DNA from: Neurospora crassa OR74A | Taxonomy: Eukaryota > Ascomycota > Sordariomycetes > Sordariales > Sordariaceae | Assembly: GCF_000182925.2 (NCBI RefSeq) | Contig: NC_026501.1 | Span: 3,286,001-3,350,000 of the forward strand | DNA: 64,000 nt | Reading direction: 5' to 3' | Shown here: piece after piece, positions 12,783 to 23,393 of the stretch | How the letters are laid out: the number at the start of each line of letters is the position of its first letter | Numbering within the stretch: position 1 is the stretch's first letter | Notes under the pieces: model-generated | The model's database searches: none | The model's input: only the letters and a program-made list of their open reading frames with translations | What the model was told of the DNA's origin: nothing | Program-made: the position numbers and the translations under genes

Positions 12783-14720
12783 TCACTTCGTCGCTCCCGT
12801 ATCTTGTCTCTTGCTGGGGGGCAATGCAGGCTTCTTGAATTCACCGGCGCCACCCGAGTTGCCAACTTGGGTGAATGTGCCGCCCTTAAACCAGCGGTCC
12901 TCGTCTGCTTTGCGCTTCCTGCTAAGCTCGTATTGCACCTTTGGATCAACGAGCTCTAAGCCTTGCATAGGCGTAAACGCCAACGACGATACCGTTCCGG
13001 CGGTGGCGCTGCCCACCGTGGTACCAACGCCTGACGTCCGCAAGCCCTTGCTGGCAGCCAGATTGATGTTGCCAATGCCGCTGCCACCGCCAGCAAGCCC
13101 TCTGAGAGATGATGCGGCGCCGCCATTGAGCGAGCTGGCGCCACCCCAGCCCTTGCTCTTTGCACTCAACTTGGCACGCGTGCGCTGGTCGATTTGCGTG
13201 ACCCGTAGACGTCCATCGTCACGCTGGCCGATCATGCCCATGCCAGCGGTAGCGTCGCCCGTGCCATAACCGACTTCCTTCTCCTCTTTGCCAAAGGCCA
13301 TACGGTTCTGAGCCTTGCGCAATTCCGTCATGGCCGTGGCCTCCTTGGCTTTACGAGCGCGTCGGCCACCACGCTTTCTACTCGGCTTGTCGTCGGGTGC
13401 CGGGAGAGCGCGTGCGCCCTTGCTGTTTGGCTTTTGCTGCAACTTATCTAGGCGGTCTAGACATTCGTCCTTCAGTCGTTCGCCTTCTGACCCATCCCTG
13501 AACTGGTGAAAGCAGTCGGTGCGCGCGCACATGACAATCTTGTTTGCAAACATTTTCATAGCCTGTTTCTTGAGGTCGGTTGGAATCCCACGAATGATGT
13601 CTGACTGATAGATGAAGCCCTGCTGTCTGATGCCGACATTGGTGGCAAGAGCAGAACTTGTCTGTTTCTTAGAGCCCCAAGCCGGGAGGTTGCAAGCCGG
13701 GGTTTTGGAAAGGCCAGTCAGGCCGCCGGCTTGGTTAAGAAGCTGTGCTGCTGTGAGGGAACCGATGAGAGCCGTCAAGTTTGGCGCAAAGATGTTCATG
13801 CGAGACTGTACGTACTCAGTGAGGGTCTTCTTAGCCTTATCAAGATCGACCACCATCAAGCACGCTTCTGTGACGCGCTGGATCTCATTCTCGCCCAGAA
13901 ATTGACCCTTGGAAACCGTGGCTTCCACCGTGACAATCATCAAGGTTGGTCCGTCAAGAACTGACTTGAGGGTTAACCCCAGAGGGTTATCGGTGGAAAG
14001 CTGCAACGCTTTCATGCTCTCCGAGTCCATTGGGGAGTTGCCCAAGATGGCAACAACCTTGCAGTATTCGATTGGGTTCGGTAATAGCGACTCGAGTGCA
14101 GCAAATCTGGCGGAGAAGTGATCCCTCACAAACTTGTGGACAAGGGCCACCTCACTGTCTATCAGAGTAGACAGTCTGTTGGCGTTGGTCAAGAGGTTGT
14201 ATTCCGGGTGATCTTCGACATGGCCGACGTCGTTGGCCTGAGCGGGTTGTGCTTGATAGTGTGCGATTTTCTGCAACGTTCGATCCAGACTGTCAGGGCT
14301 ATTGCTCAAATAAGATGTAAACGCTTTTCCATGTTCAAAGGGAGCACCGCAAACGGGTATAAGGGAACTAACCTCGAGTACTGGCTTCAATGACTTCATA
14401 AGAGTCGCAACAGTTCGAACATCTCGCACTCCTCCCAGATGCATCTTCTCAACCTTGGCTTTTGCTTCCTCGGGATCTTCTACAGCATTCGAGTCGTCGG
14501 CGCCGACGCCACCCATAGCTTCGTCTTCGTCCTCGCCCTCCTCGTCGCCCATGCCTTCATCTTGATCCTCATCATTGATCGGTACATGTGCGTCGTCCAC
14601 GCCGGAGCCTCCAGTCGTGTCAACGCCATCGCCTAGAAGACCATCGCCATACTCCTCGCCACCGGCCTCGGAGCCAGAGTCCTCAAAGTCCTGGAGGAGC
14701 TCGTCGAGAGTAGACGACAT
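12783..14720 (-). CDS. prp31: Pre-mRNA-splicing factor Prp31 (U4/U6 snRNP)
   Basis: Prp31 bridges U4 snRNA/15.5K to the U5 side and holds the U4/U6.U5 tri-snRNP together in the nucleus. The model is two exons, 14720-14373 and 14270-12783, giving 611 residues. Visible parts are an acidic N-terminus (about 1-90), a NOSIC/coiled region (about 95-200), a Nop domain (about 210-340) with a GGLTGLSK motif near 298-305 and PACN just after, a basic KRGGRRARK stretch near 415, and the Prp31 C-terminal domain. The 102-nt intron (14271-14372) has a GTTAGT donor, a CTGAC branch and a GCAG acceptor. Removing it joins LKPVLE to KIAHY, as in homologues. The ATG at 14720 in the AACATGTCG context starts the conserved acidic leader. 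The gene is divergent from clf1, 646 bp away. Recognition is by sequence similarity to PRPF31 as I know it. Confidence 0.94.
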   Translation of the reverse strand: MSSTLDELLQDFEDSGSEAGGEEYGDGLLGDGVDTTGGSGVDDAHVPINDEDQDEGMGDEEGEDEDEAMGGVGADDSNAVEDPEEAKAKVEKMHLGGVRDVRTVATLMKSLKPVLEVSSLIPVCGAPFEHGKAFTSYLSNSPDSLDRTLQKIAHYQAQPAQANDVGHVEDHPEYNLLTNANRLSTLIDSEVALVHKFVRDHFSARFAALESLLPNPIEYCKVVAILGNSPMDSESMKALQLSTDNPLGLTLKSVLDGPTLMIVTVEATVSKGQFLGENEIQRVTEACLMVVDLDKAKKTLTEYVQSRMNIFAPNLTALIGSLTAAQLLNQAGGLTGLSKTPACNLPAWGSKKQTSSALATNVGIRQQGFIYQSDIIRGIPTDLKKQAMKMFANKIVMCARTDCFHQFRDGSEGERLKDECLDRLDKLQQKPNSKGARALPAPDDKPSRKRGGRRARKAKEATAMTELRKAQNRMAFGKEEKEVGYGTGDATAGMGMIGQRDDGRLRVTQIDQRTRAKLSAKSKGWGGASSLNGGAASSLRGLAGGGSGIGNINLAASKGLRTSGVGTTVGSATAGTVSSLAFTPMQGLELVDPKVQYELSRKRKADEDRWFKGGTFTQVGNSGGAGEFKKPALPPSKRQDTGATK

Positions 14721-15366
14721 GTTGGCAAAACCCTGTTTCCTGGGCAGAATATTCGGCGACTGTTCGGGTCTCAAGGTGGTTAGATTCAGGAGTAAACGGG
14801 ACAGTCGCTGATACAGGTACAACAGCTGCCGTGTGCCGAAGAAAGAATGGAAAAGAGTTCGATGTGTTGTCGACTTGTTTTGGTTTTGGGAAGAATGGAG
14901 GCAAGAGACCGCGGCGTTGCATCACGGCCTAGCGTACTGTACTGACCTCGTTGCGCCAGTGCTTTGCCTGCCGGTCGTACACAGTGCGGCTTGGTATGTC
15001 GCCGATAGCTGCCAGTGCAGTGAGTAGATAGTGTCAAGTAGGCGTAGTTCGCAGCCACACCCAATACAGCGGCCTTCCAGCGGCTCAGCGTCGTCTTATG
15101 GGCGAACCTGCTCGCTGAGGTCGGACATGTACTACCTATCAGATGTACAATGACATGATGAGCGAAAAGTGTCCATACCCACTGTGCAGCAAGGTTCAGT
15201 AAGTAGGCAGGGGCATCGAGCCACGGTCCATCAATCGCAGCGCGTCCTCAACTGAGTTCAGTGGCTGGCTGCTGTTGCGTCCAGACCCCAAAATCTCATT
15301 GAGAAACCGAACTTACAACACCACGCCAACATCTGCAGATCGCCACTTTTTACGCCCATCTTCACA
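14721..15366. promoter_or_regulatory. Divergent prp31/clf1 intergenic promoter
   Basis: The 646 bp between the start codons of two spliceosome genes must hold both promoters and both 5' leaders. I see no clear TATA box, which is usual for housekeeping fungal genes. A shared promoter would let a U4/U6 factor and a Prp19-complex factor be co-expressed. This is inferred from layout only. Confidence 0.6.
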
Positions 15367-17531
15367 ATGGAGTCATCGCGCGGCCCGCCACGGGTGAAGA
15401 ATAAAGCCCCTGCGCCTGTACAGATCTCGGCCGAGCAGCTGCTGCGCGAGGCCGTCGACCGCCAGGAAGTCAACCTCCAGACCCCGACACAGCGCTTTGC
15501 CGACCTCGAGGAGCTCAAGGAATACCAAGGTCGTAAGCGCAAGGAGTTTGAGGACTACGTGCGGCGTAACCGAGTTCGTCTATCGAACTGGCTCCAGTAT
15601 GCTCAATGGGAGCTAGAACAGAAGGAGTTTGCGCGGGCTCGCTCTGTGTTCGAGCGCGCTCTGGATGTACATCCCAACAATACTCGTATGTTTGTCTAAA
15701 CTCAAAGTGTCCATGTGCTGTTAAATGTGGCGCACATCAGTCGCTAACGATATGTCCAACAGAACTCTGGATCCGATACGTTCAAGCAGAGATCAAGAAC
15801 CGTAACATCAACCATGCACGCAATCTGTTGGACCGCGCTGTCACGCGGCTGCCCAGAGTCACATCTCTCTGGTACCAGTATCTCTACGTTATGGAGATGC
15901 TCGGCGACATTCCGGGTACCAGACAAGTCTTCGACCGGTGGATGAAGTGGCAGCCAGATGAGCAGGCGTGGAGTGCTTATATCCGTCTAGAGAAACGTTA
16001 CGGCGAGTTCGACAGGGCAAGGGAGATCTTCAGGGCCTTTACCGCCGTCCATCCGGAACCGAGGACGTGGCTCAAGTGGGCCAAGTTTGAAGAGGAATAC
16101 GGGACCAGCGACACGGTCCGCGAGGTCTTCCAGACAGCTATCCAGACAATTGCCGAAACGCTAGGCGACGATGCCGTTGACGAGAGGATATTCATCGCCT
16201 TCGCCCGGTACGAGGCCCGTCTGCGTGAGTATGAGCGGGCCCGTGCCATCTACAAGTTTGGCCTCGACAACTTGCCTCGGTCCAAGTCGATGACGCTACA
16301 TGCCCACTACACCACATTTGAAAAGCAGTTTGGCGACAAGGAGGGTGTGGAGGACGTCATTCTTACAAAGAGGAGGAGATTGTACGAGGAGCAAGTCAAG
16401 GAGAACGCAAAGAACTACGACGTCTGGTTTGACTTTGCGCGACTCGAGGAGAGCGGAGGAGATGTCGATCGGACCAGAGAAGTCTACGAGCGAGCCATTG
16501 CTCAAGTACCGCCAACCCAAGAGAAGCGACACTGGAGGCGGTACATTTTCCTCTTCCTCTTTTACGCGATATGGGAGGAGAGGGAAACAAAGGATATCGG
16601 GCGAGCCCGTCAGATCTACGACACCTGTCTGAACCTGATCCCCCACAAGAAGTTCACTTTTGCCAAAGTGTGGGTTGCCAAGGCGCACTTCGAGATCCGA
16701 CAGGGCCAACTAACGACGGCCCGCAAAACCCTCGGCCGCGCCATCGGCATGTGCCCCAAAGACAAGATCTTCAAGGAGTACATCCTCCTCGAGCAGAAGC
16801 TCTACGAGTTCGAGCGCTGCCGCACCCTCTACGAAAAGCATGTCATGTACAACCCGGCCAACTGCCAAACATGGATCAAGTGGGCCGAGCTGGAACGTGG
16901 TCTCGACGATCTCGAGCGCACCCGCGCCATCTTCGAGCTCGCTGTCTCGCAGCCGATCCTGGACATGCCCGAGGTGGTATGGAAGGCGTACATCGATTTC
17001 GAGGAAGAAGAGGGCGAGTACGAGCGGACGCGTGCCCTGTACGAGCGCCTGCTCGAGAAGGCCGATCACCCCAAGGTCTGGATCAGTTACGCCCAGTTCG
17101 AGATCAACATACCCGACGAGGCCGAGGAGGAGGAAGAAACGGAGGAGGAGGTGGAAGAGAAGCCTGTTAGCGAAGAGGCCAAGGCACGTGCTCGCAAGAT
17201 CTTTGAGAGGGCGCACAAGAGCATGAAGGAGCGCGAGCTCAAGGCCGAGCGTGTGTCGCTGCTCAACGCGTGGTTGGCGTTTGAGAAGACGCATGGGTCG
17301 GCGGAGGATATCGAAAAGATTCAGAAACAAATGCCTAGGAAGACCAAGAAGAAGCGTAAGCTGGAGGATGATACTTGGGAGGAATATGTCGATTATATCT
17401 TCCCGGCTGATGATCAGCAGACCAAGAACTTGTCGAGTCTGTTGGCCATGGCGAATGCTTGGAAACAGCAGGCCGCGGGGGGTGCTGGTGGCGCTGCTGT
17501 CGATGAAGCGGCTCAGGGAGGGAGCAGCTAG
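15367..17531 (+). CDS. clf1: Pre-mRNA-splicing factor Clf1/Syf3 (crooked-neck-like HAT protein)
   Basis: Clf1 is a scaffold of the Prp19/NineTeen complex that stays in the catalytic spliceosome. There are two exons, 15367-15685 and 15763-17531, giving 695 residues. The 77-nt intron has donor GTATGT, branch GCTAACG and an acceptor in CAACAG, and the join gives NNTQLWIRY in frame. The protein is almost entirely tandem HAT (half-TPR) repeats with the W..Y..FE...G....R.I(Y/F)ERA pattern, from about residue 65 to 620. An acidic Glu run lies near 535-555 and a KKKRK basic stretch near 635. The C-terminal Ala/Gly tail is low complexity. The ATG in CACAATGGAG is the first in frame and starts the conserved leader. 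The downstream neighbour is convergent. Identity is firm from the family pattern. Confidence 0.95.
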
Positions 17532-19095
17532 TGTAGGAGATGCAATGTTATATTAGGCCGCAGACCAAGAAGCCCATAAACTTTTCCCCCCGAATACAGT
17601 AACCGATATGGTGCGGATCTTTACTCCCACACATATATACCTCTTGAGTTGTTCTCGGTATTAAAGATCACATAAAAAGCCCAAACCACGATAGAAACCC
17701 CATACTTTGATGAAAGGTGTGAATTATATTTTAACCAACTGCTTGGTAGGTTGTTCCATATCCCGTACGATTAAATACGGCTTTGTACATGTTGGGATAC
17801 TCTGAGGATATCAGGTCTTCCTCGGCCGTCGAATCTCATGGTGGTCTTGACGTCGATTTCCAGCACATTGTATTCGTGGGTCCAAAAAGTATCGTTTATC
17901 TCCATGAAAGAAACTGACTACCGGCCTTCTCTTTATACATATATCGTGAGAATTCGCAAAGAGGCATACATTGTTTATCATTGTCATTCTCTCAACCTCT
18001 CGGAATTGATCTGTTTCTTCATCATCCTCATAAAACCCAACCTGTTGACCATCATTATCATCATCATCATGAAAAGGAAAGAATAGGTAGAAAAAAGTAG
18101 AAAGAGAGCGAAAACATGTCGTTGTAGCTGCCGCCCAGCAGAAGGTGTAAGAAAGTTGGAGTAAGGAGTACAGAGAGTGGGCAAGGGAGGAACAAGCTAT
18201 GCATAGATGCCGAAAGATAGGAAGTGTAAGGATGTAGGGGCCGACATAACCGCATGTTGTATCCTTTGGCAGCCAGGCCAACCAACCACACGCCAAGTCT
18301 CGTGAGATCCAAACATCCATGTGTGTGACTTGCGAGCCAACCAGAACAGCTCAGACAGCCAGCGTGCGGCGCGTTTCCGTTCCGGTACCGGCCGTTTCGG
18401 CACCGACCAACAACCGTTTTCCCATCAATCATTTCGCTGTTGCAGACTTGCAGTGGTTTGAGTGCGCGTCATTCCTCACAGTTCCTGTTTGTCGAGGTTC
18501 AACATGCGTGCCCGTTCAGTCGTACAACGCAAAAAAACCTGCTTGCAACCCCTGCCAAGGATCGCCACATTTCCCTGGATTTCGGGGTCCTCCTGTCTTT
18601 TTCGGTTCAATCGGTTCAGATAGTGGAGACTATGTTTAGCGACGGTGATCTGTTTGCGCAGAAAGCGGGAGAACAATTAGTCAACTGGTTAAACAACTGC
18701 ATTTGATAACTTTTCGTGTATGTGATGAAAAAGGAAGAAAAAGGTCATGTTCATCGTAACCAAAGCATATCAGGAGGCGCAACAGCAACTGTAATAAGCG
18801 ATGAGGCATCGCAGTTTGGAAGATTTCCCCTTGCGCATGTGTCCAACCAAGCAGAAGGAGGGGCTGGGCTCTAACGGTCAAGGTGTTCGTCAGACCAGCA
18901 TGAGCTCAAGCAAGGCACACGCTCCCTCGCTCAGCTCAAGTTGAGCAAACGCCCAGTAGTGACCAGCTCTCTTGTTGTTTCTTGAGGCACCGCGTAGGAT
19001 TGGGGATGCAAGAATGCAGATTGAATGTCGGGTCAAATTAGAGAGCACGGGTGACAGACGACGATAAAGCGGGCAATGGCAAACCTGCCCATAAC
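17532..19095. other. Convergent intergenic region, 3' ends of clf1 and the RS-rich gene
   Basis: This 1.56 kb lies between two convergent stop codons and should hold both 3' untranslated regions. It includes a TCA/ATC trinucleotide repeat around 18050-18072. No frame here looks like a protein, and no RNA gene was recognised. Confidence 0.6.
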
Positions 19096-21174
19096 TCATC
19101 TCCTGCCAGGACTGCTGCCCGATGGAGGAGATGGATTGCGAGGCATGGCACCGTATGGATTCCCATCAGTATAATAGGGACCATCCTCCAGGCGGGTCGC
19201 CTTGGGCGGCGCTGAAGAAGACCAGTTGTCAGCCCTGCGTCTGCCGAAGTCGACAATGTCGCCACGGCCGTCCCCGTCAAAGTCATTTGCCTGGTTTGCC
19301 GTTGCCCGCAGTCTTTCGAGCCGTCTCTGATGCCTTTCCTCTTTCTTCTTCTTCCACTCATGCGTCTCGTGCGTCACCTCACGAGCCTCCTTCATCTCCG
19401 AGATGGCGCCCTTGATGCCCAGGGCCGCGATGCCGACCGATGCGGCATCTTGCAGCATGGCTCTCTGCTTGAGCTTCTTGGCTTCTTCCGGACTCAATTC
19501 CCCTTCCCTCACTGCCTTCTTACGTACGCTGTGCTTCTCCACGCTTTGGTAGATGTTGTGGGCAGCGTGGATGGTCGCCACAGCTGCCAATCCTGTAGTA
19601 ATCATTTGCTTACCTCTCATTTTCTTGGTTCTCTTCCTGTCATCGTCCGAATCTCCCAGGTCGGATGAGGAGACTGATCCACGCGAAGCATCGCGTCTCC
19701 TTGCCACAGTTCCTCCTCCCCTTGAGCGACTACGGCTGCGGCCGCTTCTGGAGCGCTCATCGTCTGAGTAGTCTCGGTGTCGACGCCCGCTTCGAGAAGA
19801 GTCGGCATAGTCATCGTAATGTCTGCGGTCGTGGCGGTCGCGCTCATAGTCGTCTGGCCCGTTTCCGATGCCTAGCTTGGCAAGGCCCTTGCGCGCCGAG
19901 TCGACGACGCTGCGGCTACGGCTGCGATGACGTCTATCGCGCGAGCCGTCGCGGCTGTCATATGAATCAGTGCTCCGGCGTCGGGACCTGGATCGGCTGT
20001 TGAGCTTGTTTGCAGCGTAGGTGCCGAGACCGGCAGTCGCGATAGCGGCGAGTCCGCCACCGGGGCCCTTGGACCGAGAGCGGGCACGAGACCGCGACCG
20101 AGAGCGACCGGTCTTCTCATCCTCCTCAATGTTCTTCTTGGAGCCGTTCAGCACACGGTTGCCAAGCAGGCCACCGATGACGGATTCGGCCAAACCGAGC
20201 TTGCTACCCGCCTTATCGTCCTTCATGGCAGCATCAACAGTAGCAGCACCCGCTGCGGCGGTAAGGATGCGCTTGGCCTTTTCTCCCTTCCAACCACCCG
20301 GCTCCTTAGATACACGGAAGGCTTCGGTAGCACCGGCAATGAGGGAAGCCATGGCAGCCTTCTGGATCTTTTTGGCCGGATCGCCTCCGCGGGAACGAGA
20401 TCTTGAGCGGCTGCTGCGGCGACTCCTGACACTTCTAGTATCGGATCTGTCATCTCTGCTGCTGCTGCCTCCCGCCAAGGCCTTCAAGGTGCTGCCAATA
20501 CCAGCAGCGGCAAGGGCACTCTCGAGGAAGTTCTTGTGGCCCTTGTTATCCTTGGCACTGACGTCGTCATCGTTGCGATACACAAGTCTGCCGTCACGCC
20601 CTCTGAGGACCAGCGGAGCCTTCTTCTCCTTGTGCTTGGTGTAGAAATCTGCGCCTTGGTAACCCGCAAAAGCTCCAGCAGCACCGATAGCGGCCGAGGC
20701 AAGAACGTTGCGATGGACATCGGAACCATGCTCTTTGGCTTCCTTGCGGTCGTAGAGCTCCTTTCCACCTATGGCAATGGCGGCGCCGGCCAGCGCAGCG
20801 ATGAGCTGCTCCTTGTTGCCCAAACGAGACTTCTTCTTCTCCTCTCGTCGGTCGTAGTCGTAGACATAGTCCCGGCCAGAGCGGGCCCGAGGATCATCGT
20901 GGTCGTCATAGTAGCCAGGCTCGGCAGAGCGGGCACGGCGCATATCCCGAGTAGAGTACCCGGGCGGCGGGAAATCACGACGGATCTCCTCGACAGAAAG
21001 GTCACTGTCCTCACGTGGGCGTGGAATCAAGTCATGGTTCGGGTTGAGGTATTGGTCAGCAGCGCCGCCGGTGTACCGAGGGTCTCTGTCATCGCGGCGC
21101 TCCTCGCGGTAGTAGCGTCTTGTGGAGCGGGAGCGCTCCCGGGCCGGTTGATTATACCGGTCGTATGATGCCAT
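19096..21174 (-). CDS. RS-rich protein with glycine-zipper helices (DUF3824-like)
   Basis: This is a single-exon 692-residue protein of unknown function. The N-terminus (1-118) is rich in Arg, Asp and Tyr and has SRSTRR and RARS motifs. Several short Ala/Gly helices follow, such as LIAALAGAAIAIGGKELYD near 124-142 and a similar one near 157-173. They are separated by Arg/Ser-dipeptide segments of the SRSRSRSR type. A further Ala-rich helix near 545 precedes a charged C-terminal coiled stretch, KKKKEERHQRRLERLR. This arrangement matches what I know of the fungal DUF3824 family, often repeated Gly-zipper units that may associate with membranes or oligomerise. The RS segments also resemble splicing-factor tails, but there is no RNA-recognition motif, so I do not call it a splicing factor. 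The ATG lies in CGACATGGCA, a good fungal context. Confidence 0.82.
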   Translation of the reverse strand: MASYDRYNQPARERSRSTRRYYREERRDDRDPRYTGGAADQYLNPNHDLIPRPREDSDLSVEEIRRDFPPPGYSTRDMRRARSAEPGYYDDHDDPRARSGRDYVYDYDRREEKKKSRLGNKEQLIAALAGAAIAIGGKELYDRKEAKEHGSDVHRNVLASAAIGAAGAFAGYQGADFYTKHKEKKAPLVLRGRDGRLVYRNDDDVSAKDNKGHKNFLESALAAAGIGSTLKALAGGSSSRDDRSDTRSVRSRRSSRSRSRSRGGDPAKKIQKAAMASLIAGATEAFRVSKEPGGWKGEKAKRILTAAAGAATVDAAMKDDKAGSKLGLAESVIGGLLGNRVLNGSKKNIEEDEKTGRSRSRSRARSRSKGPGGGLAAIATAGLGTYAANKLNSRSRSRRRSTDSYDSRDGSRDRRHRSRSRSVVDSARKGLAKLGIGNGPDDYERDRHDRRHYDDYADSSRSGRRHRDYSDDERSRSGRSRSRSRGGGTVARRRDASRGSVSSSDLGDSDDDRKRTKKMRGKQMITTGLAAVATIHAAHNIYQSVEKHSVRKKAVREGELSPEEAKKLKQRAMLQDAASVGIAALGIKGAISEMKEAREVTHETHEWKKKKEERHQRRLERLRATANQANDFDGDGRGDIVDFGRRRADNWSSSAPPKATRLEDGPYYTDGNPYGAMPRNPSPPSGSSPGRR

Positions 21175-23393
21175 GTCGGAATATTCGGTGTTTGTAATCA
21201 GAAGTATTGTCGCTTGCTCGTTCCAGAGCTGTATTCGCAGATACGTTGGTGTTTGCTAGTATTGATGAAGAGCGGGGATAGTGTTGGGAAGAGGAAGTAA
21301 GAGGGAAAAGTGGCGGGGATACTGCGAGCTGGGCGAAAATAGTAGGGCCAAGTAATATATGGGAATGATGTAGATCCTCCTACTCGTCAGGTAAGCCGGG
21401 CTCGTCAGGTCATATTCTTGGTAGGGCCCTGGGCAAAGTGCTATGGCACAAGTGGGTGTACCGAGTAGTGTACCTTTACGTAGCAGTCAACGATGGGCTG
21501 GCTCCGCTCCAGCTTCCTTGGAAATATGACCTGCTGATGGTGTGGATTTATCCATCGAGAGGCTCCCGTCTGTACCCAAGTTACTTTTGTTCGCATCACA
21601 CGACCGACTTCAAGCGTTAACGTACATACGACAACAAGACTGATGTGTATAAGAAGTGAGAAGGCCGAACAGACTCGTCAACTGAGATGAGACACGGTGA
21701 TCAAAGCAATTCGGGCAACCGTTGAGACATGAGATGAACATGTCGGCCTCCCCACCTCAACCGAGACAGTCGAGCCCTCTTCGGGCGCGATCCACAGCCT
21801 GTCTGTATGGGGGCGCCATGCTTGTGTGACTGGGCACCGAGGTGGGCGAGTTGAATTGCACGGCGGGACCAGGCCCTATCGTCATCAGGGTCCAGAGTGG
21901 ACGGTCCTCGCCTTGTGGTTGGCGAAAAGAGCACGAGAGAAGACTGCGGATGGGCGGCTGAGCATATGGCAGGCCCCACTGATGACCAGGGGAGGAACAG
22001 TCAAGGCCGACATGACATGCCCGTTTTGTTGGATGAGGCATCTCAGGGCCGATGAGAAGACCGAATGAATCTTTGCTTGCATTCGCTCGGGCGGTCCGCT
22101 CATATTCCCAACACGACGACGATCGCGTTCGGAATTTTGTCCTATGATGCCGAAGCTTGATATCGTCTTTGGGTGGGCCTACGCCATTCCAAACTCCAAA
22201 GCTACCCGACCCGGCCGTCGCAAGTTGCGCTCAAAACCGACTCCGAACCATCGTCTCGGCGGGATAGTCGTGCGCGCCATCTGAGGAAGACCTTGACAGC
22301 AGCTGCAGTTTAACTGCCGTACGATTGTTGGACTGATGTTTTCCCTCGAAACGCCCCGACCCTGTCTCGAACTGCCAAGACCAAGCAAAAGGCAGCTAGC
22401 AACTAACTCTCTGGATGAGCGGGGCGAGGCAACGAGGAGGGACAAGTTTGAAGGCAATGACGCAGTACGCTACTACGCAGTAGCATAGTACAAGTAGTAT
22501 CAAGTACCTCGATGGCCCGAGTGGTTGGTGGGGTGGCGCAGTGTCTCTTCCCCTGTGATCAAGCCAAGGTATGTAAAAGGCACACGCTGGAATCATTAGG
22601 CAGCAATTGATTGTTCTTCACTAAAAAAACTGCCAAAAAGTTGGCAATTAAAGAGACTGAACTTAATGCATCTCAGAAAAGCTTCACGCTTAATCGAGTC
22701 ATCTTTCTAGACGGAATAAGCTGTGGTTCGTTTTGCTGGTGTCGCGGTTCCTCGCTTTGTCCGTCAGGGCCACCTACATATGGATGGAACCCGATGAGAT
22801 GATGTAATGCCCCACCGACACTTGCATATGTTAGTGTTTGTTAGTGAATTCCACAGCATGTGGGACTGGCAGTTACCGCCCGCCAGCAGCGCCCTTCCAC
22901 ACACGGTCCTGGCCGCCGCGAGGTCATGCCTCCCGTCTTAAAAGAGGGAAAAGCGTTTTGGAGGTGCGGCAAGAGCGTCTTGGAGGTTCATTGCTCCATG
23001 AGAATTGATAGGCGCCTTATCAGAGGAAAGCGCAAAGCTCGTGATGGTTGCTTATGGAAGTTGGCTCGTAAGAAAGTCATCTTCCCATGGCACCGCATTT
23101 CTCCAAGATTCGACATCAGCCCAGGACCGGCGCGAGAAGTCAACCATCGTATTAAGAGTATCCTCTCCGTGACGATTGCTGAGAGTCTCATGTCATATGT
23201 AACCAAAAAAAAAAAAAAAAAAAAAAAAAAAGAAAACAAAAAACGGGTATATACTGAATGCTTTTATCACCAAAATTCCACCCGGTTACGGGCAGCATCG
23301 CGCCGACAACATAACCACTTCCTCCTGATACCATCAACCTATCGGGTCATCCGAATCCATTCCCCCTCCCTCTGAATCCCTCTCCGTTATCAC
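21175..23393. other. Intergenic region upstream of the RS-rich gene
   Basis: No gene is supported. The first few hundred bases should be the promoter and leader of the gene reading leftwards from 21174. An A27 tract lies at 23205-23231, close to the 3' end of the small bHLH gene. A small hairpin, GCTACTACGCAGTAGC, occurs near 22470. Frames of 60-170 codons in here do not begin with ATG or have no protein-like composition. Confidence 0.55.

Noticed and set aside
16710-17330. 206-codon frame antisense to clf1
   Set aside because: Leucine-rich shadow of the HAT-repeat coding strand.
20536-21168. 210-codon frame antisense to the RS-rich gene
   Set aside because: Shadow of the RS/Ala-rich coding strand, with no independent evidence.
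22510-22570. GGCCCGAGTGGTTGG, resembling a tRNA D-arm
   Set aside because: No acceptor stem, anticodon arm or T-loop GTTCRANYC follows at the right spacing.
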